Positions 1 through 6,682 of a stretch of 15,747 nt of DNA are shown here, piece by piece. Source of the DNA: DATCYZ01 sp036526195. Lineage in GTDB: Bacteria > Pseudomonadota > Gammaproteobacteria > Burkholderiales > SG8-39. The notes below the pieces were generated by a model. The model was not told the DNA's origin and ran no database searches. It worked only from the letters and a program-made list of their open reading frames with translations. Location of the stretch: positions 1 to 15,747 of the forward strand of contig DATCYZ010000082.1 in the NCBI GenBank assembly GCA_036526195.1, given 5' to 3'. The stretch's first letter is position 1. Every line of letters begins with the position of its first letter. The position numbers and the translations under genes were made by a program.

Positions 1-1
1 C

Positions 2-532
2 GTCTGGCAGTGGCACCAGGATTTCGGCACCTGGACCAACGACGACGCGATGCCCGAGGCGCGCGCGATGAACGTCGCGATCTTTCTGGACGAGGTCACC
101 GAATTCAACGGCCCGCTGATGTTCATCCCGGGCAGCCACAAGGCGGGCGTGATCGACGCCGCGCACGACACCAGCACCACCAGGTACCCCCTGTGGACCA
201 TCGACCACGAGACCATCGCCAAGCTGGTTGCGCAGGGCGGCATCGTCGCGCCCAAGGGGCCGGCGGGCTCGATGATCATGTTCCACTCCTGCCTGGTGCA
301 TGCCTCGACCTCGAACCTCTCGCCGTGGAACCGGGTGAGCGTGTACCTGTCGCTGTGCGCGGTGTCGAACCACATCCGCCGCTTCAAGCGCCCGGGCTAC
401 ATCGCGCACCGCGAGTTCGCGCCGATCGAATGCCTGCCCGACGACTGCCTGCTGAAGGACTACGACGTGCCGCTGCCCTGGAAGGACGGCACCCCCCCCG
501 ACCAACTGCAAGGCATGGCGAAAGCCGCCTGA
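2..532 (+). CDS. Phytanoyl-CoA dioxygenase family protein, ectoine hydroxylase-like (5' truncated)
   Basis: The gene enters from the left edge in frame 2, leaving the C-terminal 176 residues of an Fe(II)/2-oxoglutarate-dependent dioxygenase. The fragment opens with WQWHQDFGTW, carrying the facial-triad HxD (His codon 14-16, Asp codon 20-22). The distal His lies in LVHAS (codon 299-301), and the Arg of NRVS, ten residues on, is placed to bind 2-oxoglutarate. The stretch FLDEVTEFNGPLMFIPGSH is typical of the EctD/PhyH group, which hydroxylates small organic acids or compatible solutes. All metal ligands are present, so the enzyme should be active. No ectoine synthesis genes are nearby, so ectoine hydroxylation is not supported and the substrate is unknown. 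The next gene starts 13 bases downstream, suggesting one operon. A run of eight C at 492-499 does not break the frame. Confidence 0.88.
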   Translation, partial: VWQWHQDFGTWTNDDAMPEARAMNVAIFLDEVTEFNGPLMFIPGSHKAGVIDAAHDTSTTRYPLWTIDHETIAKLVAQGGIVAPKGPAGSMIMFHSCLVHASTSNLSPWNRVSVYLSLCAVSNHIRRFKRPGYIAHREFAPIECLPDDCLLKDYDVPLPWKDGTPPDQLQGMAKAA

Positions 533-545
533 GGAACCAAGCCCC

Positions 546-1904
546 ATGAACCTGTACGCAAGACTCGCGGCGCGCGCCGCCGCCGGCACGCCGCTGCGCG
601 TCGGCGTCATCGGCGCCGGCAAGTTCGGCTCGATGTACCTCGCGCAGATCCCGAACACGCCCGGCGTGCACCTTGCGGGCATCGCCGACCTCGCGCCCGC
701 GAACGCACGCGCCAACCTCGAGCGGGTCGGCTGGAAGCAGGGCATCGCCGACGGGGCGTCGCTGGATGCCGCGTTCAAGGACGGCCGCACCCATGTGTCG
801 GAGGACTGGCGCGCGCTGGTCTCGCACCCGTCGATCGAGATCGTCGTCGAAGCCACCGGCAACCCGATGGCGGCGGTCGAGCATGCGCTGGAAGCCTTCC
901 GCCACGGCAAGCACGTGGTGATGGTGACGGTGGAGGCTGATGCCTACTGCGGGCCGATGCTCGCGCGCCGCGCCGCCCAGGCGGGCGTGGTCTACAGCCT
1001 GGCCTACGGCGACCAGCCGGCGATCATCTGCGACCTGGTCGACTGGGCGCGCGCCTCGGGCTTTCCGGTGGTGGCGGCCGGCCGCGGCCACAAGTGGCTG
1101 CCGGAGTACGCGCAGTCCACCCCCGAGACCGTCTGGCAGCACTGGGGCCTGACCGAGGAACAGGCGAAGCTCGGCGGCCTGAACCCGAAGATGTTCAATT
1201 CTTTCCTCGACGGCTCCAAGCCCTCGATCGAATCGAGCGCGGTGTGCAATGCCACGGGCCTCACGCCCGCACCCTGGGGCCTGGCCTACCCGCCGGCCTC
1301 GGTGGACGACCTGCCGATGGTGATGCGGCCGAAGTCCGAGGGCGGGCACCTGCACCATAAGGGGCAGGTGGAGGTGATCTCGTCGCTCGAGCGCGACGGC
1401 CGGGTGATCCCCTACGACATCCGCATGGGCGTGTGGGTGGTGTTCGAAGGCGAGACCGACTACATCCGCCGCTGCTTCGAGGAATACAAGGTGCGCACCG
1501 ACCCGTCCGGTCGCTACGCCTGCCTGTACAAGCGCTGGCACCTGATCGGGCTGGAGGTCGGCATTTCTGTCGCGTCCATCGGCCTGCGCGGCGAGTCCAC
1601 CGGTTGCGCCACCGGTTGGCGCGCGGATGCGGTGGCGGCGGCGAAGCGCGACCTGAAGGCCGGCGAGGTGCTGGACGGCGAGGGCGGCTACACCGTGGCG
1701 GGGCAGCTGCTGCCGGCGGAGGCCTCGCTCGCGCAGGGCTGCCTGCCGCTTGGCCTCGCGCACGGCTGGAAGCTGCTCAAGGCCATTCCCGCCGGCACCA
1801 CGGTGAAGTGGTCGGACGTGGCCTTCGATGCCAATGTCACCGCGGTGAAGCTGCGGCGCGAGATGGAGGCGGCGTACGCGCCGAAGCTGAAGTCGGCGGC
1901 CTGA
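546..1904 (+). CDS. Homoserine dehydrogenase-like NAD(P)-dependent oxidoreductase with C-terminal SAF domain
   Basis: The 452-residue protein has an N-terminal Rossmann fold with the dinucleotide-binding GAGKFG at residues 23-28. Next come EVVVEATGNP-like strand/loop sequence (here IVVEATGNP) and a catalytic/oligomerisation region of the homoserine-dehydrogenase/MocA type. The last ~95 residues (AAKRDLKAGEVLDGEGGYTV onward) match a SAF domain, as in the predicted oxidoreductases related to COG4091. The family is cytosolic and poorly characterised biochemically; a reductase or dehydrogenase acting on a small hydroxy- or keto-acid is likely. The start is supported by a GAGGAA ribosome-binding site at 531-536, nine bases before the ATG and overlapping the stop of the dioxygenase gene, so the two are probably co-translated. 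The exact substrate is not predictable. True homoserine dehydrogenase is unlikely because of the SAF tail and the neighbourhood. Confidence 0.88.
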   Translation: MNLYARLAARAAAGTPLRVGVIGAGKFGSMYLAQIPNTPGVHLAGIADLAPANARANLERVGWKQGIADGASLDAAFKDGRTHVSEDWRALVSHPSIEIVVEATGNPMAAVEHALEAFRHGKHVVMVTVEADAYCGPMLARRAAQAGVVYSLAYGDQPAIICDLVDWARASGFPVVAAGRGHKWLPEYAQSTPETVWQHWGLTEEQAKLGGLNPKMFNSFLDGSKPSIESSAVCNATGLTPAPWGLAYPPASVDDLPMVMRPKSEGGHLHHKGQVEVISSLERDGRVIPYDIRMGVWVVFEGETDYIRRCFEEYKVRTDPSGRYACLYKRWHLIGLEVGISVASIGLRGESTGCATGWRADAVAAAKRDLKAGEVLDGEGGYTVAGQLLPAEASLAQGCLPLGLAHGWKLLKAIPAGTTVKWSDVAFDANVTAVKLRREMEAAYAPKLKSAA

Positions 1905-1917
1905 GCCCCTGCGGGGC
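1905..1917. terminator. Short GC hairpin between convergent genes
   Basis: Immediately after the stop of the SAF oxidoreductase gene, GCCCC (1905-1909) pairs with GGGGC (1913-1917) around a three-base loop. It lies in the 33-base gap between two convergent genes and could end transcripts from either side. There is no U-tract on either strand, so this is at best a weak or factor-assisted terminator. Confidence 0.3.
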
Positions 1918-1937
1918 GCCGGTCGCCGGGTCCGGAC

Positions 1938-2327
1938 TCAGACCTTCATCTCCGCAAACACCTCTTTCGCACAGCGGAACGCGACGACCGACGCCGGCAC
2001 GCCGCAATAGATCGCGACCTGCAGGAACACCTCCCGGATCGTCTCCTTCGAGTGGCCGTTGTTCAGCGCGCCGCGGATGTGCAGCTTCAGCTCGTGGTCG
2101 CGGCCGAGCGCGCAGAGCATCGCCAAGTTCAGGAGCGAACGCGTCTTGCGGTCCAGCCCGGGCCGGTTCCAGACGTCGTTCCAGCAGTAGGTGTTCAGCA
2201 TCTCGACGAAAGGCTGGTTGAACTCGTCGGTGCCGCTCATCGCCTTGTCGACGTACTCGGCGCCGAGCACTTCGCGGCGCGTCTTCAGTCCGGCGTCGTA
2301 GCGTTCCTTGTGGCTTCTCTTGTCCAT
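1938..2327 (-). CDS. Carboxymuconolactone decarboxylase (CMD) family protein
   Basis: The protein has 129 residues, the usual length for a single-domain CMD/AhpD-like all-helical protein. The stretch RSLLNLAMLCALGRDHELKLH, followed by GALNNGHSKETIREVFLQVAIYCGVPA, is the CMD family signature. There is no AhpD-type CxxC pair, so it fits the gamma-carboxymuconolactone decarboxylase side rather than the peroxidase side. The ATG at 2327 is preceded by GGAG. The gene lies 23 bases downstream of the class II aldolase gene on the same strand, so the two form an operon. Proteins of this family are often found beside catabolic dehydrogenases and aldolases. A specific reaction cannot be assigned, and true protocatechuate-pathway function is unlikely because no other genes of that pathway are present. 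Confidence 0.88.
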   Translation of the reverse strand: MDKRSHKERYDAGLKTRREVLGAEYVDKAMSGTDEFNQPFVEMLNTYCWNDVWNRPGLDRKTRSLLNLAMLCALGRDHELKLHIRGALNNGHSKETIREVFLQVAIYCGVPASVVAFRCAKEVFAEMKV

Positions 2328-2350
2328 GGTGTCTCCGGTCGGGGTTGAAA

Positions 2351-3124
2351 TCAGACGAGGTCTTCGTAACGGATGCCGGCGCGGCGCATCAGGCCGTCGA
2401 GCGCGGCGCGGCCGGGGTCGCTGTTGGCACGCTGCTTCTCGCTGCGCGCCGGGGTGGCGTCGAGCACGCCCTGCGCCACCGGGAGGTTGGCGCCATGCAT
2501 TGAATCGGTCATGGCCTGGATCTCGCACGCGCGCTGCACCACCCAGTAGGTGATGAAGGCTTCGGGAATGCTCGGGCAGGCGACCAGCAGGCCGTGGTTG
2601 CGCAGGATCAGCACCGGCTTGTCGCCGAGGCTCGCCACCAGTCGCGGCTGCTCGCCGGCGTCGGTGGTGACGCCCTCGAAGTCGTGGTACGCCACCTTGC
2701 CCCAGAGGGAGGCGGAATAGAAATTGTCGTAGCGCAGGCCCTCGGCCTTCGAGGCCACCGCCATGCCGGCGGTGGTGTGGGTGTGGATGATGCAGTGCGC
2801 GTCCTCGCGCGCAGCATGGATCGCGCTGTGGATGATGAAGCCGGCAAGGTTCACCGGGTACGCGGACTCGGCCTGCACGGTGCCGGCGATGTCGATCTTC
2901 ACCAGGTTCGAGGCGGTGACCTCGCTGTACCAGAGCCCGTAGGGGTTGATCAGGTAGTGCCGCTCGGGACCGGGGACGCGCGCCGTGATGTGGTTGAAGA
3001 TGAGTTCGGTCCAGCCCATCCAGTCGAACACCCGGTACAGGGCCGCGAGTTCCAGTCGCACCTGCCATTCCTCGGCGGCAATGGTCCGGGGGCGCGCGCG
3101 CAGCACGTCTTCGCTGATCTTCAT
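2351..3124 (-). CDS. Class II aldolase/adducin family protein
   Basis: The 257-residue protein has the class II aldolase/adducin fold throughout. Visible marks are FNHITARVPG (43-52, phosphate/substrate loop), the metal-binding HTH at 114-116, and the third His in LRNHGLL (His177). In L-fuculose-phosphate aldolase a catalytic Glu sits about 19 residues before the first HxH; here the matching segment reads VNLAGFIIHSAIH, as in adducin, with no acidic residue. It may therefore be a decarboxylase, an epimerase-like enzyme or a non-canonical aldolase rather than a FucA/AraD enzyme. The start is supported by GGAG at 3131-3134. It is the first gene of a leftward pair with the CMD protein and is divergent from the catabolic operon starting at 3262. 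Confidence 0.87.
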   Translation of the reverse strand: MKISEDVLRARPRTIAAEEWQVRLELAALYRVFDWMGWTELIFNHITARVPGPERHYLINPYGLWYSEVTASNLVKIDIAGTVQAESAYPVNLAGFIIHSAIHAAREDAHCIIHTHTTAGMAVASKAEGLRYDNFYSASLWGKVAYHDFEGVTTDAGEQPRLVASLGDKPVLILRNHGLLVACPSIPEAFITYWVVQRACEIQAMTDSMHGANLPVAQGVLDATPARSEKQRANSDPGRAALDGLMRRAGIRYEDLV

Positions 3125-3156
3125 CGCTCACTCCAGCAGGGAGCCAGGGGGCGGCC

Positions 3157-3162
3157 AGTTTA
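3157..3162 (-). promoter_or_regulatory. Possible -10 box for the leftward aldolase/CMD pair
   Basis: On the minus strand the bases read TAAACT (four of six match TATAAT), about 33 bases upstream of the aldolase start codon, which is a normal leader length. No convincing -35 lies 17 bases further up, because that position falls inside the hairpin at 3176-3211. An activator may be needed, or this is chance. Confidence 0.25.
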
Positions 3163-3175
3163 ACGCCGAACGCCC

Positions 3176-3211
3176 CGCGGGGCCGACGGCAGGTTCGCTG
3201 CCGGCCCCGCG
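3176..3211. repeat. Strong imperfect inverted repeat in divergent promoter region
   Basis: An outer 8-bp stem (3176-3183 with 3204-3211) is joined through a three-base bulge (3184-3186) to an inner 6-bp stem, CGGCAG (3187-3192) with CTGCCG (3198-3203). It is closed by the five-base loop GTTCG. The whole unit lies midway between two divergent operons. It could be a regulator site, a transcript structure or a small dispersed palindromic element; the sequence does not decide. Confidence 0.55.
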
Positions 3212-3231
3212 TTCCCGCCGCCGGCGCTTGC

Positions 3232-3237
3232 TAAGAT
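3232..3237 (+). promoter_or_regulatory. Possible -10 box for the NTF2-aldolase-dehydrogenase-enolase operon
   Basis: TAAGAT (four of six match TATAAT) stands out as AT-rich in GC-rich surroundings. Transcription would begin near 3244, just past an in-frame ATG at 3241, which favours ATG 3262 as the real start of the first gene. There is no clear -35 at standard spacing. Confidence 0.3.
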
Positions 3238-3261
3238 GCGATGGAACCGGGGGAGGGCACC

Positions 3262-3714
3262 ATGGACGGACACGGCAAGGACTTCGCGGCGCTGCTCGGG
3301 CGCATGACGCAGGCGATCTGCAGGGGCGACGTGGAAGCGGCCACCGCCTGCTTCACGCCGCAGGGCGCTTACCACGACGGCTTCTACGGCGAGTTCCGCG
3401 GCCGGGCGGAGATCGCCCGCATGCTGCGCGAATTCTTCTACCGCGACGCCGAGCGTTTCGAATGGGCGCTGCGCGACGCGGTGTCGGACGGCGCCACCGG
3501 CTACGCGCAGTACGACTTTTCCTACGTCTCGCGGCTCGAAGGCAGCGCCGGGAAGCGGGTCGGCTTCTCCGGCGTGAGCATCTGCGCGCTGGAAGGCGGG
3601 CTGATCGCGCACTATGGCGAATCCTTCGAGCGCGCGCCGGTGCTGGCCAAGCTCGGCTTTCCGGACGCGCGCATCCTCAAGTCCGTGCAGCGCTGGGCGA
3701 AGGCGGCGGCATGA
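3262..3714 (+). CDS. NTF2/SnoaL-like protein
   Basis: The protein has 150 residues from the chosen ATG. It has the size and pattern of a single SnoaL-like/nuclear-transport-factor-2 cone fold: an N-terminal helix DFAALLGRMTQAICRGDVEAA, then CFTPQGAYHDGFYGEFRGRAEIARML, then alternating beta strands. Such proteins act as isomerases, hydrolases, hydratases or simple binding proteins, so no reaction can be named. ATG 3262 is preferred over the in-frame ATG at 3241 because a strong GGGGGAGGG (3249-3257) precedes it and the likely transcription start lies after 3241. The stop overlaps the next start as ATGA (3711-3714), giving translational coupling to the aldolase. As the first gene of a four-gene catabolic operon it may catalyse an isomerisation or hydration step, which is inference. 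Confidence 0.82.
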   Translation: MDGHGKDFAALLGRMTQAICRGDVEAATACFTPQGAYHDGFYGEFRGRAEIARMLREFFYRDAERFEWALRDAVSDGATGYAQYDFSYVSRLEGSAGKRVGFSGVSICALEGGLIAHYGESFERAPVLAKLGFPDARILKSVQRWAKAAA

Positions 3715-4490
3715 GCGTGCGGCCGAACACGATCAAGGCGCGCACCCTGGCCGGGGACAGGGTCGCCGGCGCCTTCCTGCTCGAGTTCTTCACCCCCGGC
3801 ATGCCGCAGGTGCTGAAGGCCGCGGGCTGCGAGTTCGCGATCTTCGACATGGAGCACACCGGCCTCGGCTTCGAGACGGTGAAGATGCTCTTCGCCGGCT
3901 GCCGCGGCATCGGCATCGAGCCGATGGTGCGCGTGCCGCGCGCCGAGTACCACTTTCTAGCGCGGGCGCTCGACGTCGGCGCGCACGGCGTCATGGTGCC
4001 GATGGTGGAAAGCGTCGAGCAGGCGCGCGCCATCGTCGAGGCGACGCACTACCCGCCGCGCGGCCGACGCGGCGCGGCCTTCGGCGTGGCCCAGGACGAC
4101 TACCTCGGCGGCGACGTCCGGCAGAAGGTGGTGGACCTCGACGCGCGCACGCTGGTGATCGCGCAGATCGAGTCCGAGCGCGGCCTCGAGCAGGTGGAAG
4201 ACATCGCCGCGGTGCCCGGCATCGACGTGCTCTGGCTCGGCCACTTCGACCTCACCAACTTCCTCGGCATCCCCGGCGAATTCGAGCACCCGAAGTACGT
4301 CGCCGCCGTCGAGCGCATCGTCAAGGCCGGGCGCGCGCACGGCAAGGGCCTGGGCTTCATGGCGGCGGACGCCGGCTGGGCGAAGCGCTACCGCGACTTC
4401 GGCTTCAACATGATCGCGGCCGGCCTCGAGCAGGCGTTGCTGCAGGGGGCGATCCGGCACACGCTGGCGCCTGTGACGGAGGGCGCATGA
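3711..4490 (+). CDS. HpcH/HpaI-family class II (metal-dependent) aldolase
   Basis: The 259-residue TIM-barrel protein is of the HpcH/HpaI aldolase/citrate lyase family. Key residues of the E. coli HpaI aldolase are recognisable: His49 in FDMEHTG, Arg74 in MVRVPR, Glu154 in AQIESE and Asp180 in GHFDLT (the usual GPxDL is GHFDL here). Members cleave 2-keto-3-deoxy or 4-hydroxy-2-oxo acids to pyruvate and an aldehyde. All metal- and substrate-binding positions are kept, so it should be active. It begins at the ATGA overlap with the NTF2-like gene and ends in an ATGA overlap with the dehydrogenase gene. Next to an acid-sugar-dehydratase-like enolase superfamily enzyme, cleavage of a 2-keto-3-deoxy acid is the natural expectation. 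The chain length of the substrate is unknown. Confidence 0.9.
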   Translation: MSVRPNTIKARTLAGDRVAGAFLLEFFTPGMPQVLKAAGCEFAIFDMEHTGLGFETVKMLFAGCRGIGIEPMVRVPRAEYHFLARALDVGAHGVMVPMVESVEQARAIVEATHYPPRGRRGAAFGVAQDDYLGGDVRQKVVDLDARTLVIAQIESERGLEQVEDIAAVPGIDVLWLGHFDLTNFLGIPGEFEHPKYVAAVERIVKAGRAHGKGLGFMAADAGWAKRYRDFGFNMIAAGLEQALLQGAIRHTLAPVTEGA

Positions 4491-5488
4491 GTTTCAGGCT
4501 CGGCATTACCCGCGACGTGCTCGACGCGCGCGGCGAACCCTCCTTCGGTGCCGCGGCGCTGGAGGTGCTGAAGGGCAACCCGGCGCTGGAATGGGAGTAC
4601 TTGCCCGAGTCGATCACCGAGGTCGGCCCGGAGTTCGCCGCGCGCTACGACGCCCTGTACGTCAACTCGCCACGGGTCACCGCGCAATCGGTGGCACGCG
4701 CCGACTGCCGGGTGCGCCTGTTCGCGCGGCACGGCGTCGGCTACGACTCGGTCGACGTTCCGGCGATGACAGCGAAGGGCATCCTCGTCACCAACACGCC
4801 GGTGGCGGTGCGCCGGCCGGTGGCGGTGGCCTCGCTGACGATGCTCTTCGCGCTCGCCGGCAACCTGTTCGCCAAGGACCGGCTGACGCGCGCCGGCAAG
4901 TGGATGACGCGCACCAACCACATGGGCCTCGGCCTGATCGGCCGCACGCTCGGCATCGTCGGCGCCGGCGGCATCGGCCAGGAACTGCTCAGGGTGGCGC
5001 AGCCCTTCGGCATGAAGCTGGTGGTGGCCGATCCCTTCGTCGACGCGGCGATCCTCGCGCCGCTGAACGCGGTGAAGAAACCGCTGGATGTACTGCTCGC
5101 GGAAGCCGATTTCGTCATCGTCACCTGCCTGCTGAACGAAGCCACCTTCCACCTGATCGGCGCACCGCAGTTCGCGCGCATGAAACCCAGCGCCTTCCTC
5201 ATCAACATGGCGCGCGGGCCGGTGGTGGACGAGCCGGCGCTGATCGAGGCGCTGCGCGCGAAGCGCATCGCCGGCGCCGGGCTGGACGTCTTCGAGCAGG
5301 AACCGGTGGACCCGGAGAACCCGCTGCTGACGATGGACAACGTCATCGTCACGCCGCACGCCCTGTGCTGGACCGACCAGTGCTTCCACGACATCGCCTC
5401 GCAGGGCCTGCAGAGCGTGGTCGACTTCTCGCTCGGCCGCCGGCCGGCGCACCTCGTCGATCCGGCGGCATGGAAGGACCCGGCATGA
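4487..5488 (+). CDS. D-isomer-specific 2-hydroxyacid dehydrogenase (NAD-dependent)
   Basis: The 333-residue protein is the standard length for the family. The NAD-binding GxGxxG is GAGGIG at 159-164, with an acidic residue in VVADPF (Asp182) for the adenosine ribose, favouring NAD over NADP. The catalytic triad is visible: Arg243 in MARGPVVDE, Glu272 in FEQEPVDPEN and His291 in VTPHALCW. The enzyme interconverts a D-2-hydroxy acid and its 2-oxo acid. Glycerate/hydroxypyruvate, lactate or phosphoglycerate-like substrates are all possible. The start at the ATGA overlap is supported by GGAGGG at 4478-4483, and the end overlaps the next gene as ATGA (5485-5488). In this operon it may process the aldehyde- or keto-acid product of the aldolase. 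Confidence 0.9.
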   Translation: MSFRLGITRDVLDARGEPSFGAAALEVLKGNPALEWEYLPESITEVGPEFAARYDALYVNSPRVTAQSVARADCRVRLFARHGVGYDSVDVPAMTAKGILVTNTPVAVRRPVAVASLTMLFALAGNLFAKDRLTRAGKWMTRTNHMGLGLIGRTLGIVGAGGIGQELLRVAQPFGMKLVVADPFVDAAILAPLNAVKKPLDVLLAEADFVIVTCLLNEATFHLIGAPQFARMKPSAFLINMARGPVVDEPALIEALRAKRIAGAGLDVFEQEPVDPENPLLTMDNVIVTPHALCWTDQCFHDIASQGLQSVVDFSLGRRPAHLVDPAAWKDPA

Positions 5489-6633
5489 AAATCACCGGAG
5501 TGCGCACCTGGTGCCTGCGCGCGCCTCTGGAGCAGCCCTTCGCCTTCTCGCAGGGCTGGGTGCACACGCGCGCGGCGACGCTGGTGGAGATCTCCACGGA
5601 CGCCGGCCACACCGGCTGGGGCGAGAGCATCTGCATGGGGCTGCAGCCGCCGGAGATCGCCGCGGCCGCCGTGGATCACGCACTCAAGCCGCTGCTGCTC
5701 GGCGCCGACCCGCGCGACCTCGAGGTGCTCTGGCACCGCATGTACCACCACACGCGCGACTACGGCCGTACCGGCGCCATGATGGGCGCGATCAGCGGCG
5801 TGGACATCGCGCTCTGGGACATCGCCGGCAAGGCGCTCGGCGTGCCGGTGCACCGGCTGCTGGGGGGGGCGTTCCGCGAGCGCGTGCAGGCCTATGCCAC
5901 CGGGTTCTACCGCGTGCGCGGGCAGGGCGAGGCCCCGAGGCTGGCGGATGAGGCACGGCGGCACCGCGAGGCGGGCTTCGGCGCGATGAAGGTCAAGCTC
6001 GGCTTCGGCATTGAGGACGACCTCGCGGTGATGCGCGCGATCGGCCGGGAGCTCGAGGGCTCCGGCACGACGCTGATGATCGACACCAACCACGGCTACG
6101 GACCGGCGGACGCGATCCGCCTTGGCCGCGCGCTCGATGACATGAAGCTGCGCTGGTACGAGGAGCCTGTGGTGCCGGAGGATCTCGCCGGCTACCGGCG
6201 CGTGCGCGACGCGCTCGACACGCCGGTGGCCGGCGGCGAGAACGCCCATTCGCTCTTCGGCTTTCGCGATCTGTTCGACGCGGGGGCGGTGGACATCGTG
6301 CAGCCGGACCTGTGCTGCGCCGGCGGCTTCGCCGCAAGCCGGCACATCGTCGCGCTGGCGCATGCCCATGGCGTGCAGGTCAACCCGCACGTCTGGGGCT
6401 CGGCCATCGGCCAGGCCGCCTCGCTGCAATGGATCGCCTCGATTCCGGTGGCGCACCACGGACTGTTCGCCGACGAGCCGATCTTCGAGTACGACACCTC
6501 GGCGCACCCGTTCCGCGGCGAACTGGTAGCCGAGCCGGTGCTGCAGAGGGGCGGCTGGATCGACCTGCCGAAGCGCCCGGGGATCGGGGTGGAGGTGAAC
6601 CGGAAGGTGCTGGAGCGCTACGCGGGCGGCTGA
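5485..6633 (+). CDS. Enolase-superfamily enzyme, mandelate racemase/acid-sugar dehydratase type
   Basis: The 382-residue protein has the N-terminal capping domain (about 1-125) and the TIM barrel of the mandelate racemase/muconate lactonizing family. Visible active-site marks are the KxK pair Lys169/Lys171 (MKVKLG), metal ligands Asp200 (MIDTNHGY), Glu226 or Glu227 (YEEP) and Glu252 (GGEN), and the general-base His302 (NPHVWG), with DEPIFEYD near 330-337. KxK plus His is the mandelate racemase/acid-sugar dehydratase arrangement, which abstracts the proton alpha to a carboxylate and usually dehydrates an aldonate or aldarate. AAGGA at 5474-5478 is well spaced from the ATG. It is the last gene of the four-gene coupled operon. 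A run of eight G at 5872-5879 leaves the frame intact. Substrate unknown. Confidence 0.91.
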   Translation: MKITGVRTWCLRAPLEQPFAFSQGWVHTRAATLVEISTDAGHTGWGESICMGLQPPEIAAAAVDHALKPLLLGADPRDLEVLWHRMYHHTRDYGRTGAMMGAISGVDIALWDIAGKALGVPVHRLLGGAFRERVQAYATGFYRVRGQGEAPRLADEARRHREAGFGAMKVKLGFGIEDDLAVMRAIGRELEGSGTTLMIDTNHGYGPADAIRLGRALDDMKLRWYEEPVVPEDLAGYRRVRDALDTPVAGGENAHSLFGFRDLFDAGAVDIVQPDLCCAGGFAASRHIVALAHAHGVQVNPHVWGSAIGQAASLQWIASIPVAHHGLFADEPIFEYDTSAHPFRGELVAEPVLQRGGWIDLPKRPGIGVEVNRKVLERYAGG

Positions 6634-6663
6634 GGGGCGGCGGTACGCCGCAACGAAGCATAC

Positions 6664-6681
6664 AGTAACCTGTACGTTACT
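6664..6681. promoter_or_regulatory. AT-rich operator-like palindrome between convergent genes
   Basis: AGTAAC (6664-6669) and GTTACT (6676-6681) form a perfect inverted repeat around the six bases CTGTAC. The unit stands out by composition in very GC-rich DNA, and its size and arm spacing resemble operators of TetR-type repressors. It lies in the 49-base gap between two converging genes, where no promoter is expected, and touches the stop codon of the leftward gene. Alternatives are a weak bidirectional terminator without a U-tract, or a relic of a promoter. Confidence 0.45.
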
Positions 6682-6682
6682 A

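Noticed and set aside
1938..3131. 397-codon minus-strand frame joining the aldolase region to the CMD protein
   Set aside because: The upstream two-thirds is out of frame with the real aldolase gene. The CMD protein has its own ATG at 2327 with GGAG, and the family length fits.
3241..3261. Upstream in-frame ATG for the NTF2-like gene
   Set aside because: No ribosome-binding site, lies at or before the likely transcription start, and a strong ribosome-binding site precedes ATG 3262.
3614..5488. Long plus-strand frame spanning aldolase and dehydrogenase
   Set aside because: Its first half is an Arg/Ala-rich out-of-frame reading of the aldolase gene; only the part from 4487 is the real dehydrogenase. 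It is not a fusion protein.
5872..5879. Run of eight G in the enolase-superfamily gene (and eight C at 492-499 in the dioxygenase gene) as phase-variable tracts
   Set aside because: Both frames are intact, these are metabolic enzymes, and runs of this length are expected at this GC content.
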